A stretch of 64,000 bases of DNA from Sphingopyxis sp. PAMC25046 (GTDB taxonomy: Bacteria > Pseudomonadota > Alphaproteobacteria > Sphingomonadales > Sphingomonadaceae), in contig NZ_CP039250.1 in NCBI RefSeq assembly GCF_004795895.1, positions 2,542,001 through 2,606,000 of the forward strand, given 5' to 3'. The notes under the pieces are model-generated. The model was not told the origin of the DNA and ran no database searches. It saw nothing but the letters and a program-made list of their open reading frames with translations. Within the stretch, counting starts at the first letter, position 1. Each line of letters begins with the position of its first letter. The position numbers and the translations under genes were made by a program. Shown here piece after piece: positions 1 through 11,087 of the stretch.

Positions 1-30
1 AAGAACGGCCGTATTCGGCCGGAACTAGCC

Positions 31-117
31 GTCACCCCCGCGAAGGCGGGGGCCGCCGTCGGTTTACGCAGCGCCTAAGAGTAAGCCCGCTGGCGGCTCC
101 CGCCTTCGCGGGGGCGA
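31..117. repeat. Paired-arm palindromic repeat, family B, copy 1
   Basis: Two arms in opposite orientation are separated by about 30 bases. Each arm carries its own small hairpin with core CCCCGCGAAGGCGGGG. A second copy lies at 20023-20100. It sits downstream of the last gene of the complex I unit and may act as a transcription end. This is a REP/BIME-like architecture by inspection only; no RAYT transposase gene is in the window. The rest of 1-181 shows no gene. Confidence 0.75.
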
Positions 118-181
118 AGGTTAAAGGGGCTCCGCTCTCCACCCCAAAACAGACGACCAAGCCCGGCGCGATCCGCCAGAA

Positions 182-442
182 TCAGGCTCTTCCGGTCAGC
201 ACGTCCGGGTCGGCCCAGCCGTTCACATAGGCGATATAATAGAGCACAAAGGCAACCCCTGCGGCGACAGTCATCTGCAGCATGACGCGCCCCGGACGAA
301 AACGCGCGGGAGCACCGCGGTCTTGTCCAGGCACCAGCAGCTCATCGTCGTCGCTCACCCGTCGCCCGTGAAAAGGCAGCACGAAAAAGGCGCTGAACAC
401 CCAGAATAGCGTGAAGATCGCGAGTGCGGACGTCCATTTCAT
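182..442 (-). CDS. DUF1467 family small membrane protein
   Basis: This 86-residue protein has two predicted membrane helices, about residues 5-22 and 55-72, joined by a charged loop. It matches the DUF1467 family in size and layout. It starts 10 bases after the RNase J stop, so it is probably the last gene of the unit that begins with nuoA. The nuoN-birA-coaX-rnj-DUF1467 order is common in alphaproteobacteria, but the function is unknown. No catalytic motif is visible. The family call rests on size, topology and position rather than a search. Confidence 0.8.
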   Translation of the reverse strand: MKWTSALAIFTLFWVFSAFFVLPFHGRRVSDDDELLVPGQDRGAPARFRPGRVMLQMTVAAGVAFVLYYIAYVNGWADPDVLTGRA

Positions 443-452
443 CGACCTATCC

Positions 453-2087
453 TCAAACGTCGACGAGCATCACATCGACGACAGGCTTCTTGCCCGTCCA
501 GTCGGTTGCGACGCGGCGAACGCCCAGCCGGATCGCCTCGCGCAGCTTGTCTTCTTCGCGTGCGGGTCCCGTAGCAGCCTGCTCGGCGGCTTCGCGCATC
601 TCATCGATAAAGCCCTCGCGCTCGTCCTCGACCGGCACGCCGCGATAGCTGATCGCGCTTTGGACGAAACGTTTGCCAGAAAAAATCACCGCGACCGTGA
701 TATGGCCGTTGAGCGACAGCTTGCGCCGCTCGTTGATCGTATCGCCGTCGGCGGGCAGGATAACGTCGCCGTCGAGGATCAGCCGCCCCGCACGCACGCG
801 CTCGACGATCTTCGCGTTACCCGGCGCCAATTTCACCAGATCGCCATTCTCCTGCACCAGCGCGTGCGGCACGCCCTTTTCAAGTGCGAAGCGCGCCTGT
901 TCGTGCATATGACGAATCTCGCCATGCACCGGCACGACAAGCTTCGGCCGAAGCCAACCGTAGAGCGCGGCGAGCTCGGGCTGGCCCGGATGGCCGCTGA
1001 CATGGATATGCGCCTGCTTCTCGGTCACTGTCAGCACGTCTTTTGCCGCAAGCTGGTTCATGATCCGCCCGATCGCGACCTCGTTGCCGGGAATCTGCTT
1101 CGACGAGAAGACGACCGTGTCGCCCGCTTCGAGCTTGATCTGGTGGATGTCGGCCGCCATGCGCGCGAGCGCGGCGCGCGGTTCACCCTGGCCTCCCGTC
1201 GCGATCACCATCACCTTGTCGCGCGGCAGGCGCATCGCCTCGTCGAAATCGACCGTAGGCGGGAAATCCTTCAAATAGCCGACCGAACGCGCGACGCCGA
1301 GGATGCGGTCGAGCGAACGCCCCGCGACGCACAGGCTGCGCCCGGTGGCCTTCGCGACTTCGCCCAGCGTCGCGAGCCGTGCGGCGTTCGATGCAAAGGT
1401 GGTGACGACCACTCTCCCCTTCGCCGCGCCGACCGCTTGCTCCAATCCTTCGCGAAGCGCCCCTTCGCTGCCCGACGCTTCGGCGTTGAACGCATTTGTC
1501 GAATCGCAGACGAGCACGTCGATGCCTTCGTCACCGATGGCGGTCAGCGTCGCCGCCGTCGCCGGTACGCCGAGGATCGGTTCCTCGTCGAGCTTCCAGT
1601 CGCCAGTGTGGAAGACACGGCCGTAAGGCGTGTCGATCACCACAGCGCTCATTTCGAGAATCGAGTGCGCGAGCGGGACGAGGCGGATGCCGAAGGGGCC
1701 GATCCGGAAATTGTCGTCGATGTCGACCACCTTGATCTCGACTTCATTTTCCAGCCCCTCCTCGGCGAGCTTGTGCGCGATCAGCCCCGCGGTGAAGCGG
1801 TTGGCATAAAGCGGCACGCCAAGCTCGGCGGCGAGATAGGGGATCGCGCCGATATGATCCTCGTGCCCGTGCGTCAGTATGATACCGAGCAGATCCTTCT
1901 TGCGGTCCTCGATGAACTCGAGGTCGGGCATGACGATGTCGATGCCGGGATAATCGTGGCTGCCGAAGGTCACGCCCAGATCGGCCATGATCCATTTGCC
2001 GTCGCAACCATAGAGATTGGCGTTCATGCCGATCTCGCCCGATCCGCCCAGCGCGAGAAAAAGCAGCTCCTTGCCCGGAGTCGTCAT
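453..2087 (-). CDS. rnj: Ribonuclease J family metallo-beta-lactamase-fold nuclease
   Basis: The 544-residue product has the zinc-binding signature HGHEDH at about residues 73-78 and a later SGHPGQPE motif followed by VPVHGE, typical of beta-CASP RNases. RNase J enzymes act in the cytoplasm in 5'-3' exonucleolytic and endonucleolytic RNA decay and 5' rRNA maturation. The reading frame is open further upstream, but the ATG at 2087 is the credible start: it precedes the conserved N-terminal GGSGEIGMN motif and overlaps the coaX stop as ATGA, which implies translational coupling. The length is normal for the family. Confidence 0.93.
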   Translation of the reverse strand: MTTPGKELLFLALGGSGEIGMNANLYGCDGKWIMADLGVTFGSHDYPGIDIVMPDLEFIEDRKKDLLGIILTHGHEDHIGAIPYLAAELGVPLYANRFTAGLIAHKLAEEGLENEVEIKVVDIDDNFRIGPFGIRLVPLAHSILEMSAVVIDTPYGRVFHTGDWKLDEEPILGVPATAATLTAIGDEGIDVLVCDSTNAFNAEASGSEGALREGLEQAVGAAKGRVVVTTFASNAARLATLGEVAKATGRSLCVAGRSLDRILGVARSVGYLKDFPPTVDFDEAMRLPRDKVMVIATGGQGEPRAALARMAADIHQIKLEAGDTVVFSSKQIPGNEVAIGRIMNQLAAKDVLTVTEKQAHIHVSGHPGQPELAALYGWLRPKLVVPVHGEIRHMHEQARFALEKGVPHALVQENGDLVKLAPGNAKIVERVRAGRLILDGDVILPADGDTINERRKLSLNGHITVAVIFSGKRFVQSAISYRGVPVEDEREGFIDEMREAAEQAATGPAREEDKLREAIRLGVRRVATDWTGKKPVVDVMLVDV

Positions 2088-2869
2088 ATTGTTGGCTTCC
2101 GTTGATGATAAAGGTGCATCAGCCCGTTCAGCGTCAGATCGGGCTCGATACGATCGAACAGGTGTGCCTGTTCCTGGAAAAGCGTCGCGAGACCGCCCGT
2201 CGCTACGACGGTGAGCGGCTTGCCGACCTCGGTCTTCATGCGCGCGATGAGCCCTTCCATCATTGCGACATAGCCCCAATAGACGCCGATCAGCATCTGG
2301 CTTTCGGTGGTCCGCCCGATAACGCTGTCCGTCGCCGGCGCCTCGATCGCGATACGCGGCAGTTTCGCCGCCGCCGCGACGAGTGCCTCGAGCGACAGAT
2401 TGACGCCGGGCGCAATGATGCCGCCGAGATAGGCGCCGTCGGGGCCGATATGGTCGAGCGTCGTCGCGGTGCCGAAGCTGATGACCAGCTTGTCCTTGCC
2501 GGGTTCGACCGCCTGCGCCGAGATCGCGTTGACCGCGCGGTCGGCGCCCACCGATTGCGGCTCGTCGACCCTGAGCGCGATGCCCCAGCTCACCGGATCG
2601 CGCCCCGCGACGAGCGCATCGACCCCGAAATATTTATGCGCGAGCAGCTGGAGGTTATGGAGCGCGCGCGGCACGACGGTCGAAATGATGACGGCGTCCA
2701 CCTCGGCACGGTCGTGCCCCTCGATGCGCATGAGTTGGTCGAGCCACACCATATATTCGTCGGCCGTCCGCCGGTCGTCGGTCGCGATCCGCCAGCGCGC
2801 GAGGAGTTCGGTGCCGCGAAACAGCGCGAATTTGGCGTTGGTGTTGCCGACGTCGATCGCCAGAAGCAC
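2084..2869 (-). CDS. coaX: Type III pantothenate kinase
   Basis: CoaX phosphorylates pantothenate with ATP, the first step of coenzyme A synthesis. The N-terminal DVGNTN phosphate-binding motif and the internal GTATTLD motif of the ASKHA-fold type III enzymes are present, and the product is 261 residues, the usual size. The start is the GTG at 2869, preceded by a strong GGGAGGG ribosome site lying in the end of birA. It begins 2 bases after the birA stop and its own stop overlaps the RNase J start. An upstream ATG in frame would only add a non-conserved arginine-rich stretch. Confidence 0.92.
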   Translation of the reverse strand: MLLAIDVGNTNAKFALFRGTELLARWRIATDDRRTADEYMVWLDQLMRIEGHDRAEVDAVIISTVVPRALHNLQLLAHKYFGVDALVAGRDPVSWGIALRVDEPQSVGADRAVNAISAQAVEPGKDKLVISFGTATTLDHIGPDGAYLGGIIAPGVNLSLEALVAAAAKLPRIAIEAPATDSVIGRTTESQMLIGVYWGYVAMMEGLIARMKTEVGKPLTVVATGGLATLFQEQAHLFDRIEPDLTLNGLMHLYHQRKPTI

Positions 2870-2871
2870 GG

Positions 2872-3600
2872 TCAATTCCCTCCCTTGACGGGTCGTTGCA
2901 GTTCGACGTCGCCCGCGTGGATCAGCATGACCTGTCCATCTTCGCGGCGCAAGCGCAGCGCCCCGTCGGATGCCAGCCCATCGAAAATCCCGTCGATGCC
3001 CTGTTCGGATACGCGAAGCGGCGTCCCGACCGGGTGGCCGAGGGGCTGCCAGGCGCGCACGATGCTTTCGACGCCTTCCTGCCGCCAGATCCACAGCGCA
3101 TCGACCATCGCGACGGCCAGCGCCTCGGCAAAGCGGTCGCGGTCGATCGCGATGCCGGCTCCGGCGAAGGAGAAGGTCGCGCGGTCAGGCAGTTGGGGCG
3201 CCGAGGCAAGATTGACCCCAACCCCCACCACGACCGCATCGCCGCTGCGTTCGAGCAGGATTCCCGAACATTTCGCGCCATCGACGAGCAGATCGTTCGG
3301 CCATTTGAGCTGCACGGGAATCGACGGCGCGAAGATGGTCACCACCTTTGCCAGCGCGACCGCGACCACGAGCGCCAGCGTCGCGGGCGACGGATCGGCG
3401 GCGGTCAGCCGAACGACGGTCGAGCCCATGAAATTGCCCAGCCCGTCATTCCACGCCCGACCCAGCCGGCCGCGTCCGGCGGTCTGGCGGTCGGCGACCA
3501 GCCAATGGCCTTCGCCGACATGCTCGCCGCCTGCCAGCCGCGCCAGCAGGTCGGCATTGGTCGAACCTGTCTGCGCGATCCGCTCGATCGGCGGTATCAG
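2872..3600 (-). CDS. birA: Biotin--[acetyl-CoA-carboxylase] ligase (catalytic form, no DNA-binding domain)
   Basis: It attaches biotin to the biotin carboxyl carrier protein of acetyl-CoA carboxylase. Visible motifs are GSTN near the N-terminus, GRGRLGRAW (the biotinyl-AMP loop) and KWPNDLL. There is no N-terminal winged helix, so it should not be a repressor. The start is uncertain. Homologues begin about a dozen residues before GSTN, where the only plausible initiator is a CTG at 3600 that overlaps the nuoN stop as CTGA. The nearest ATG in frame is at 3675, which would overlap nuoN by 79 bases. Confidence 0.85.
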   Translation of the reverse strand: MIPPIERIAQTGSTNADLLARLAGGEHVGEGHWLVADRQTAGRGRLGRAWNDGLGNFMGSTVVRLTAADPSPATLALVVAVALAKVVTIFAPSIPVQLKWPNDLLVDGAKCSGILLERSGDAVVVGVGVNLASAPQLPDRATFSFAGAGIAIDRDRFAEALAVAMVDALWIWRQEGVESIVRAWQPLGHPVGTPLRVSEQGIDGIFDGLASDGALRLRREDGQVMLIHAGDVELQRPVKGGN

Positions 3601-5030
3601 AACAATACCGCCGCTGCGCTGGCCGAAAGGACCGCCAGCACGGGAATGAAGAGATAGCCGATAACCGACAGCCACAGCGCGCTCGCGGTGATCACAGCAT
3701 CCTCGACGATCGCGCCGCCGCCCTTCGGAAATTCGGTGTCGGACTTGTCGTCGAAGTACATCGTCTTGATGATCGCGATATAATAGAAGGCACCGATCAC
3801 CGAAGCCACGATACCCGCAACCGCCAGCGGCACGAGGTTCGCATTCACTGCGGCTTCGAACACGAGATATTTCGGCCAGAAACCGAACAGCGGCGGGATG
3901 CCTGCAAGGCTGAACAGAAACACCGCCATCGCCGCGGCGAGCCCGGGGCGGCGCTGCGACAGGCCGGCGAGCGCCGGAATGCTTTCGACCTGATTGCCGT
4001 CGGCGTCGCGCAGCTGGAGCACGACGAGGAAGGCGCCAAGCGTCGTCAGCATATAGACGAGCAGATAGGTCAGCACGCCTTCGACCCCCTGTTGTGTTCC
4101 CGCAGCGAGGCCGATGAGCATGAAGCCCACATTGTTGATCGACGAATAGGCAAGCAGACGCTTGATATTCTTCTGCCCGATCGCGCCGACCGCGCCGAGG
4201 ATGATCGACGCGAGCGCTAGGAAGATGACGATCTGCTGCCAGGCGCCGACCGCGGGCCCCATCGCGTCGATCACGACGCGCGTCATCAGCGCCATCGCCG
4301 CGACTTTCGGTGCGGTGGCGAAGAAGGTCGTTACCGGCGTCGGTGCGCCTTCATAGACGTCGGGCGTCCACATGTGGAACGGCACCGCGCTGATCTTGAA
4401 GCCGAGCCCGGCGAGCACGAAGACGATGCCGAAGATGAGCCCGATATTGAGCTCGCCGCCCATCGCGGCCGCGATACCCGCAAAATCGGTGGTGCCCGAA
4501 AAGCCGTAGAGCAAAGAAATGCCGTAGAGCAGCATGCCCGACGCCAGCGCGCCGAGGACGAAATATTTGAGTCCCGCTTCGCTCGACCGTTCGTCGGTGC
4601 GCATGAAGCTCGCCAGCACATAGGCGGCAAGGCTGTTGAGTTCGAGGCCGACGTAGAGCGTCATCAGGTCGCGCGACGAGGCCATGATGCCCATGCCGAG
4701 CGCAGCAAACAGGATCAAAGTCGGATATTCGGCGCGCATTCCGCTACAGAAGAAACGCGGCGCCACGACGATGCAGACGAAGCTCGCGGCATAGATCAGC
4801 AGTTTGGCGAAGCCGCCGAAGCTGTCTACCGAGAGCGTGCCCGAAAAGACCGTCGCCTCGACCCCGAACAGCGCCACGACCGCGGCCGACGCGGCGGCAA
4901 GCGTGAGCAGCGCGCTCAGCTGGTAAATGCCGACCTGCCTGTCGCCGAGGAAGGTGCCGAGCATCAGCGTGACGAGCCCGCCGATCGTCAAGATCAGTTC
5001 GGGCCAGATGAGCGCAAGATCGGCGGTCAT
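3597..5030 (-). CDS. nuoN: NADH-quinone oxidoreductase subunit N
   Basis: NuoN is one of three antiporter-like proton-pumping subunits in the membrane arm of complex I. The product is 477 residues with about 14 hydrophobic helices and the conserved KISAVPFHMWTPDVYEGAP region found in NuoN/ND2 proteins. It starts at an ATG that overlaps the nuoM stop (ATGA), so translation is probably coupled. It is the last structural nuo gene; the unit then runs into birA. Length and motifs are normal. Confidence 0.96.
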   Translation of the reverse strand: MTADLALIWPELILTIGGLVTLMLGTFLGDRQVGIYQLSALLTLAAASAAVVALFGVEATVFSGTLSVDSFGGFAKLLIYAASFVCIVVAPRFFCSGMRAEYPTLILFAALGMGIMASSRDLMTLYVGLELNSLAAYVLASFMRTDERSSEAGLKYFVLGALASGMLLYGISLLYGFSGTTDFAGIAAAMGGELNIGLIFGIVFVLAGLGFKISAVPFHMWTPDVYEGAPTPVTTFFATAPKVAAMALMTRVVIDAMGPAVGAWQQIVIFLALASIILGAVGAIGQKNIKRLLAYSSINNVGFMLIGLAAGTQQGVEGVLTYLLVYMLTTLGAFLVVLQLRDADGNQVESIPALAGLSQRRPGLAAAMAVFLFSLAGIPPLFGFWPKYLVFEAAVNANLVPLAVAGIVASVIGAFYYIAIIKTMYFDDKSDTEFPKGGGAIVEDAVITASALWLSVIGYLFIPVLAVLSASAAAVLF

Positions 5031-6580
5031 TGGACGCCTCCCGCATGGGCGGAGCCGTGGGCGGCTTCACCGTGCGCGGCAGCCGGCTTCGGCTTGCCGG
5101 CGGCAAGGTGCGCGTCGCCGGCGGGCTTCGCCGGGGCCAGGCGCGCGACGACCGTCGTCACGTCGCCGCGCATCGGCGCGAGGAAGCTTTCGGGATAGAC
5201 GCCCATCCACAGCGCCACGGCGGCGAGCGGGGCCATGATCGCCCATTCGCGGGGGTTGAGGTCGGGCATCGCCTTCACATCGTCCTTGGTGAGTTCGCCG
5301 AACACGACGCGGCGATAGAGATAGAGCATATACGCGGCGCCGAGGATGATGCCGGTGGTGCAGACAAAGGCGACGACGCTCGACGCTTCGTAGATTCCAA
5401 GCAGGCTCAGGAACTCGCCGACAAAGCCGCTGGTGCCCGGCAGGCCGATCGACGCCATGGTGAACAGCATGAAGAAGAGCGCATAGGCCGGCATATTGAT
5501 CGCAAGCCCGCCGTAGCGGTCGATCTCGCGCGTGTGGAGCCGGTCATAGATCACGCCGACGCAGAAGAAGAGCGCGGCGGAGACGACGCCATGGCTGAGC
5601 ATGATGATCAGCGCGCCCTCGATCCCCTGCTGATTGAAGGCGAAGAGACCCGCGGTGACGATCGCCATATGCGCGACCGACGAGTAAGCGATCAGCTTCT
5701 TCATGTCGTTCTGCGCCAGCGCGACGAGGCTGGTGTAGACCACCGCGATCATCGACAGGCCGAAGACGACCCACATCAGCTGCGCCGATGCATCGGGGAA
5801 CATCGGCATCATGAAGCGGATGAAGCCATAGGCGCCGAGCTTCAGCAGCACGCCCGCGAGGATCATCGACCCCGCGGTCGGTGCCTGCACATGCGCGTCG
5901 GGAAGCCAGGTGTGGACGGGCCACATCGGCATCTTGACCGCAAGGCTGGCGAAGAAGGCGAGCCACAGCCAGGTCTGCATCGCAGCCGGGAAGTCGTAGT
6001 TCAGCAGCGTCGGGATGTCGGTCGTTCCCGCTTCCATGATCATCGCGATCATCGCGATCAGCATCAGCACCGATCCGAGGAGCGTGTAGAGGAAGAATTT
6101 GAACGCCGCATATTTGCGGTTCGCGCCGCCCCAGATGCCGATGATGAAATACATCGGGATCAGCCCGGCTTCGAAGAAAATGTAAAAGAGCAGCAGGTCC
6201 TGCGCCATGAAAACGCCGATCATGATGGTTTCCATGATCAGGAACATCGCCATGTAGAGCCCGACGCGTTGCTTGATCGCATCCCAGCTCGCAAGGATGC
6301 AGAGCGGCATCAGGAAGACGCTGAGCATGATCAGCATCAGCGCCATACCGTCGATGCCGAGCGCCCACTGGAAACGCCCGAACAGGTCGGCGCGCTCGGT
6401 GAACTGCCACTGCGCGCCGCCGATGTCGAAATTCGCCCAGAGCACGATTCCCAGCGCAAAATCGATCAAGGTCGCGGCGAGCGCGATGACGCGCGCGTTG
6501 CGGTCGCCTGCGTAGAGGCAGAGGATGGCGGCGATCGCGGGGATCGCCAGCATCAGCGACAGGATAGGAAGCCCGCTCAC
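5027..6580 (-). CDS. nuoM: NADH-quinone oxidoreductase subunit M
   Basis: This is an antiporter-like membrane subunit of complex I (517 residues, about 14 helices). The core motif [17 protein letters not shown] and the lysine-containing helix region typical of NuoM/ND4 are present. The C-terminus after the last helix is rich in alanine, glycine and histidine and looks disordered. It overlaps both neighbours by 4 bases (ATGA) and so belongs to the tightly coupled membrane-arm gene block nuoL-nuoM-nuoN. Confidence 0.96.
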   Translation of the reverse strand: MSGLPILSLMLAIPAIAAILCLYAGDRNARVIALAATLIDFALGIVLWANFDIGGAQWQFTERADLFGRFQWALGIDGMALMLIMLSVFLMPLCILASWDAIKQRVGLYMAMFLIMETIMIGVFMAQDLLLFYIFFEAGLIPMYFIIGIWGGANRKYAAFKFFLYTLLGSVLMLIAMIAMIMEAGTTDIPTLLNYDFPAAMQTWLWLAFFASLAVKMPMWPVHTWLPDAHVQAPTAGSMILAGVLLKLGAYGFIRFMMPMFPDASAQLMWVVFGLSMIAVVYTSLVALAQNDMKKLIAYSSVAHMAIVTAGLFAFNQQGIEGALIIMLSHGVVSAALFFCVGVIYDRLHTREIDRYGGLAINMPAYALFFMLFTMASIGLPGTSGFVGEFLSLLGIYEASSVVAFVCTTGIILGAAYMLYLYRRVVFGELTKDDVKAMPDLNPREWAIMAPLAAVALWMGVYPESFLAPMRGDVTTVVARLAPAKPAGDAHLAAGKPKPAAAHGEAAHGSAHAGGVQ

Positions 6581-8628
6581 AGGAAATTCACCATGGCCCA
6601 GCTGGCGAGGCCGACAAGACCAAGCAGCATCACAAACGCATATCCATAAACATAACCCGATTGCAGCCGGACCGCGAGACGGGTCCCCCCTTGGACGAGC
6701 GCTGCGACGCCATCGGGACCGAAGCGGTCGATGGTGCCTTCGTCACCTTTCTTCCAGAAGAAGCGGCCGATCCAGAAGGCGGGCTTCACGAAGAGGACGT
6801 TGTAGAGCTCGTCGAAATACCATTTGTTGTACAGGAACTGGTGGAGCAGCTTGAACTGCGCCACGAAGCGCGCCGGCAGGCTGGTGTTGCGGATATAGCT
6901 GTTCCAAGCGAGGAACAGGCCGATCGCCATCACCGTGAACGGCGTCCACTTCACCCAGGTCGGAACCTCGTGCGCGGCGTGCATCAAATGCTCGTCGAAC
7001 GCGATGCTGCCCTTCCAGAAGGCAAGACCTTCCTCGGGATAGATGAAGGGGTGCGCGAAGACGAGGCCCGCGAACACCGCACCGATCGACAGCACGACCA
7101 GCGGGATAAGCATGCTGACCGGGCTTTCGTGCGGGTGATAGCCCGCCGTGCCGTCGCCGTGCGTATCATGATGGTGATGCGCATGGGCATGATCGTCGGC
7201 CGAATGATCTTCGGAGGGATCTTCATGCTCGCCGTGAACGGCGTGCTGGATATGCTCGCTCTCGTCCCAGCGCGGCTTGCCGTAGAAGGTCAGGAAGACG
7301 AGGCGCCACGAATAGAAGCTCGTGAGCAGCGCGGCAAAGATGCCGACCCAGAAAGCGATCACGCCGCCGCCACCGGCAGCGAAGGCGGCCTCGAGGATGC
7401 CATCCTTCGAGTGGAAGCCCGCAAAGCCCGCGACGCCCGCGATACCGACGCCGGTGATCGCCAGCGTGCCCATCATCATCGCCCAGAAGGTGAGCGGGAT
7501 ATGCTTTCTGAGGCCGCCATAATAGCGCATGTCCTGCTCATGGTGCATCGCATGGATCACCGAACCGGCACCGAGGAACAGCAGCGCCTTGAAAAAGGCG
7601 TGTGTGAACAGGTGGAACATCGCCGCGCCATAGGCGCCGACGCCCGCGGCAAAGAACATATAGCCGAGCTGCGAACAGGTCGAATAGGCGATGACGCGCT
7701 TGATGTCCCACTGCGTCGTGCCGACCGTCGCGGCGAACAGGCAGGTCGCGGCGCCGACGAAGGTCACGACGCCCAATGCGACTTCGCTCGTTTCGAACAT
7801 CGGCGACAGGCGGCACACCATGAACACGCCCGCGGTGACCATCGTCGCGGCGTGAATCAGCGCCGACACCGGGGTCGGGCCTTCCATCGCGTCGGGAAGC
7901 CAGGTGTGGAGGCCAAGCTGCGCCGATTTGCCCATCGCGCCTATGAAGAGCAGCAGGCAGAGGATCGTCATCGTGTCGAGACGCATGCCCATGAAGGTGA
8001 TGGTGCTGCCCGCCATGCCCGGCGCCGCGGCGAGGATTTCGGGGATCGAGACGGTACCGAAGACGAGGAAGGTGCCGAAGATGCCGAGCATGAAGCCAAG
8101 GTCGCCGACACGGTTCACGACGAACGCCTTGATCGCCGCGGCGTTGGCGCTCGGCTTCTTGTACCAGAAACCGATGAGCAGATAGGATGCGAGACCGACG
8201 CCTTCCCAGCCAAAGAACATCTGCACCAGATTGTTCGCGGTCACGAGCATCAGCATCGCGAAGGTGAAGAGCGAGAGATAGGCGAAGAAGCGCGGCTGGT
8301 CCGGGTCTTCCTCCATATAGCCCCAGCTATAGAGGTGGACGAGCGCCGACACCGTCGTGATCACGACGAGCATCACCGAGGTCAGCGTATCGACGCGCAA
8401 TTCCCAGTTGAACTGGAGCGCGCCCGACGAAACCCAGTGCAGCACCGGCGTCACCGTCGCCTCGCCGCTGCCTGTCACAAACGACAGGAAGATCGGCCAG
8501 CTCAAGGCGCAGCTGGTAAATAGCGCGCCCGTCGTGATGATTTTCGACGGCACATTGCCGATCACGCGCTGGCCGAGGCCCGCGACAAGCGCCGCCAAGA
8601 GCGGCAGGAAAACGATCGCCTGGATCAC
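6577..8628 (-). CDS. nuoL: NADH-quinone oxidoreductase subunit L
   Basis: The 683-residue distal antiporter-like subunit of complex I has the conserved [19 protein letters not shown] motif and a long C-terminal region expected to form the lateral helix. An unusual hydrophilic loop at about residues 459-500 (bases 7129-7254) is very rich in histidine and acidic residues, including a run of four histidines; it lies between transmembrane segments. The gene starts 4 bases after the nuoK stop and its stop overlaps nuoM. The loop may bind metal ions, but that is inference only. Confidence 0.96.
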   Translation of the reverse strand: MIQAIVFLPLLAALVAGLGQRVIGNVPSKIITTGALFTSCALSWPIFLSFVTGSGEATVTPVLHWVSSGALQFNWELRVDTLTSVMLVVITTVSALVHLYSWGYMEEDPDQPRFFAYLSLFTFAMLMLVTANNLVQMFFGWEGVGLASYLLIGFWYKKPSANAAAIKAFVVNRVGDLGFMLGIFGTFLVFGTVSIPEILAAAPGMAGSTITFMGMRLDTMTILCLLLFIGAMGKSAQLGLHTWLPDAMEGPTPVSALIHAATMVTAGVFMVCRLSPMFETSEVALGVVTFVGAATCLFAATVGTTQWDIKRVIAYSTCSQLGYMFFAAGVGAYGAAMFHLFTHAFFKALLFLGAGSVIHAMHHEQDMRYYGGLRKHIPLTFWAMMMGTLAITGVGIAGVAGFAGFHSKDGILEAAFAAGGGGVIAFWVGIFAALLTSFYSWRLVFLTFYGKPRWDESEHIQHAVHGEHEDPSEDHSADDHAHAHHHHDTHGDGTAGYHPHESPVSMLIPLVVLSIGAVFAGLVFAHPFIYPEEGLAFWKGSIAFDEHLMHAAHEVPTWVKWTPFTVMAIGLFLAWNSYIRNTSLPARFVAQFKLLHQFLYNKWYFDELYNVLFVKPAFWIGRFFWKKGDEGTIDRFGPDGVAALVQGGTRLAVRLQSGYVYGYAFVMLLGLVGLASWAMVNFL

Positions 8629-8632
8629 CGGC

Positions 8633-8938
8633 TTACCCCTTCATCCGGTTGGCATCGTCGACGGCAATGGTGCCGCGGCCGCGGAAATAGATAACGAGAA
8701 TGGCAAGACCGATCGCGGCCTCACCCGCGGCGACGGTCAGCACGAACATCGAGAAGACCTGCCCGACGAGATCACCCAGCGCCGCGCTGAACGCGACGAG
8801 GTTGATGTTCACCGCCAGCAAGATGAGCTCGATCGCCATCAGGATGACGATGATATTCTTGCGGTTTATGAAGATGCCGAGCACGCCAAGCGTGAAGAGC
8901 ACCGCCGAAACGGCGAGATAATGGCCGACCGAAATCAC
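8633..8938 (-). CDS. nuoK: NADH-quinone oxidoreductase subunit K
   Basis: This small membrane subunit of complex I has 101 residues and three helices, the usual size of NuoK/ND4L. The acidic residue of the second helix, in the [10 protein letters not shown] segment, is present. The start is a GTG at 8938 that overlaps the nuoJ stop as GTGA. Longer reading frames upstream in this frame run across nuoJ and are not conserved. It is followed 4 bases later by nuoL. Confidence 0.95.
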   Translation of the reverse strand: MISVGHYLAVSAVLFTLGVLGIFINRKNIIVILMAIELILLAVNINLVAFSAALGDLVGQVFSMFVLTVAAGEAAIGLAILVIYFRGRGTIAVDDANRMKG

Positions 8939-9546
8939 AATTCCATCCCCTGCCCGACGCCCGGATCGACGAGGCGCGTCGCATCCTCGGGACGGCGCCG
9001 ATTCTGCGCCGAAATGTTCTGGATGCGAACGCCGCCACGCTGGCGGTGCGTCAGCACGATCGCGCCGATCATCGCGACGAGAAGGACGATGCCCGCCGCC
9101 TCGAACAGGAAGATATACTTCGTGTAGAGCAATTCGCCGATCTGCTGGATATTGCTCTTGTCGGTGACGACCGGCGCCGCGCGCGCCGCAAGATCGACCC
9201 CGCCGGCGCTCCACGCGCCGACGGCGAACACCAGTTCAGCCGCGAGGATGATCGCGACGAGCGCGCCGAGCGGCAGATAGCGCACGAAACCGGCGCGAAG
9301 CTCGGCGAAATCGATGTCGAGCATCATCACGACGAACAGGAACAGCACCGCGACCGCGCCGACATAGACGATGACGAGCAGCATCGCGATGAATTCGGCT
9401 CCCGCGAGCAGCATCAGTCCCGCCGCGTTGAAGAAAGCGAGGATCAGCCACATGACGCTGTGGACCGGGTTGCGCGCAAAGATCACCATCGCTGCGGAGG
9501 CGATGACGATGGTCGCGAACAGGTAAAAGGCGAAGAGTTGGATCAT
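8935..9546 (-). CDS. nuoJ: NADH-quinone oxidoreductase subunit J
   Basis: The 203-residue membrane subunit of complex I (ND6 equivalent) has five predicted helices; the [18 protein letters not shown] segment is the classic NuoJ signature with its pi-bulge helix. It begins 12 bases after the nuoI stop, one of the few non-overlapping junctions in this unit. The last codons overlap the nuoK GTG start. The C-terminal tail is hydrophilic and basic. Confidence 0.95.
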   Translation of the reverse strand: MIQLFAFYLFATIVIASAAMVIFARNPVHSVMWLILAFFNAAGLMLLAGAEFIAMLLVIVYVGAVAVLFLFVVMMLDIDFAELRAGFVRYLPLGALVAIILAAELVFAVGAWSAGGVDLAARAAPVVTDKSNIQQIGELLYTKYIFLFEAAGIVLLVAMIGAIVLTHRQRGGVRIQNISAQNRRRPEDATRLVDPGVGQGMEL

Positions 9547-9558
9547 GTGCGCGCGCCC

Positions 9559-10047
9559 TTATCGATAGGGCGCGTCGGCGGCAAGATTCGCCGCGATCGC
9601 GCGTTCCCATTTGTCGCCATTGGCGAGCAGCTTGGCCTTGTCATAGAGCAGTTCTTCGCGCGTTTCGGTCGCGAATTCGAAGTTCGGCCCCTCGACGATC
9701 GCATCGACCGGGCACGCTTCCTGACAGAAACCGCAATAGATGCACTTGGTCATGTCGATGTCGTAACGCGTCGTGCGGCGGGATCCGTCGTCGCGCGGCT
9801 CCGCCTCGATCGTGATCGCCTGTGCCGGACACACCGCTTCGCACAGCTTGCACGCGATGCAGCGTTCCTCGCCGTTCGGATAACGGCGCAGCGCATGCTC
9901 GCCGCGGAAACGCGGGCTCAGCGGGTTCTTCTCGAACGGATAGTTGATCGTCGCCTTCGGCTTGAAGAAATATTTGAATGTGAGGGCGTGCGCCTTCACA
10001 AACTCCCACAGCGTGAAGCTTTTGATGAGGTGGGCAATGGTACTCAT
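9559..10047 (-). CDS. nuoI: NADH-quinone oxidoreductase subunit I
   Basis: This ferredoxin-like subunit carries two 4Fe-4S clusters (N6a and N6b) that pass electrons to the N2 cluster. Two full CxxCxxCxxxCP motifs are visible, [12 protein letters not shown] and [12 protein letters not shown], in a 162-residue protein of normal length. The N-terminal stretch before the first motif is the amphipathic segment that lies on the membrane. Its start overlaps the nuoH stop as ATGA. Confidence 0.96.
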   Translation of the reverse strand: MSTIAHLIKSFTLWEFVKAHALTFKYFFKPKATINYPFEKNPLSPRFRGEHALRRYPNGEERCIACKLCEAVCPAQAITIEAEPRDDGSRRTTRYDIDMTKCIYCGFCQEACPVDAIVEGPNFEFATETREELLYDKAKLLANGDKWERAIAANLAADAPYR

Positions 10048-11087
10048 GAATACCTCGTCAGCATCAGATAGCCGGAGATCAGGAAGATCCAGAGAAGCGA
10101 GATCGGCAGGAAGACCTTCCAGCCCAGCCGCATCAGCTGGTCATAGCGGTAGCGTGGGACGGTCGCCTTGACCCAGCTGAAGATGAAGAAGAAGATCAAG
10201 ATCTTGATAAACAGCCAGACGATGCCGGGAACGACATAGAGCGGCGCCCAGTCGATCGGGGGCAGCCAGCCGCCCCAGAAGAGCACGGCGTTGAGCGTGC
10301 ACATGAGCAGCACGTTGGCATATTCGCCTAGCCAGAAGAGCGCGAAGCTCATCGACGAATATTCGGTCTGGTAACCCGCGACGAGCTCAGATTCCGCTTC
10401 GGTCAAATCGAACGGCGCGCGCGCGGTTTCGGCGAGCGAGGAGATCAGGAACATCACCGCGAGCGGGAAGAGCAGCAGGTTAAAGCCGAAGGCGTTGATG
10501 ATGCCGAGCCCGTGGCCCTGCTGCGCCTTGACGATCTCGTTCATGTTGAAGCTGTCGGCGAAGAGCACGACGCCGATCAGGATGAAACCGATCGAGACTT
10601 CGTAGCTGATCATCTGCGCCGAGGCGCGCATCGCCGAGAAGAAGGGATATTTCGAGTTCGACGCCCAGCCCGACAGGATCACGCCATAGACGCCGAGCGA
10701 CGAGATCGCGAGGATGTAGAGCAAACCGACGTTGATGTCGGCGAGCACCGCGCCCGAATTGAACGGGATCACCGCCCACGCGAGCAGCGCGACGGTGAAG
10801 GTTATGATCGGCGCGATCAGGAACAGGCCCCGGTTGGCGCCCGACGGGATGATCGTTTCCTGCAGGAACACCTTCAGGCCGTCGGCGAAGCTTTGCAGCA
10901 GGCCGAAGGGACCGACGACGTTCGGACCGCGGCGCAGCGCGATCGCCGCCCAGATCTTGCGGTCGGCATAGATGATCATCGCAACCGCGAGCATCAGCGG
11001 CAAAGCGATGAGCAGGATGCCGCAAATCGTCGCGACGCCCCACGCCCAGTTCGGGTCCATACCCCAGGAAATGAAGGTCCCGGTCAT
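10044..11087 (-). CDS. nuoH: NADH-quinone oxidoreductase subunit H
   Basis: NuoH (ND1 equivalent) helps form the quinone channel and the link between the hydrophilic and membrane arms. The 347-residue product has about eight helices and the conserved loop [16 protein letters not shown] with its acidic residues. It starts at an ATG overlapping the stop of the 46-codon micro-gene at 11084-11224, and its stop overlaps nuoI. Size and motif content are standard. Confidence 0.96.
   Translation of the reverse strand: MTGTFISWGMDPNWAWGVATICGILLIALPLMLAVAMIIYADRKIWAAIALRRGPNVVGPFGLLQSFADGLKVFLQETIIPSGANRGLFLIAPIITFTVALLAWAVIPFNSGAVLADINVGLLYILAISSLGVYGVILSGWASNSKYPFFSAMRASAQMISYEVSIGFILIGVVLFADSFNMNEIVKAQQGHGLGIINAFGFNLLLFPLAVMFLISSLAETARAPFDLTEAESELVAGYQTEYSSMSFALFWLGEYANVLLMCTLNAVLFWGGWLPPIDWAPLYVVPGIVWLFIKILIFFFIFSWVKATVPRYRYDQLMRLGWKVFLPISLLWIFLISGYLMLTRYS

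Noticed and set aside
411..2105. Long plus-strand frame antisense to the RNase J gene
   Set aside because: High-GC shadow frame: arginine/aspartate/histidine-rich, no domain, and fully opposite a well-supported gene.
5030..8523. Very long plus-strand frames opposite nuoM and nuoL
   Set aside because: Their composition is the mirror of membrane-protein codons (charged, arginine/histidine/glutamate-rich); no ribosome site or conserved motif.
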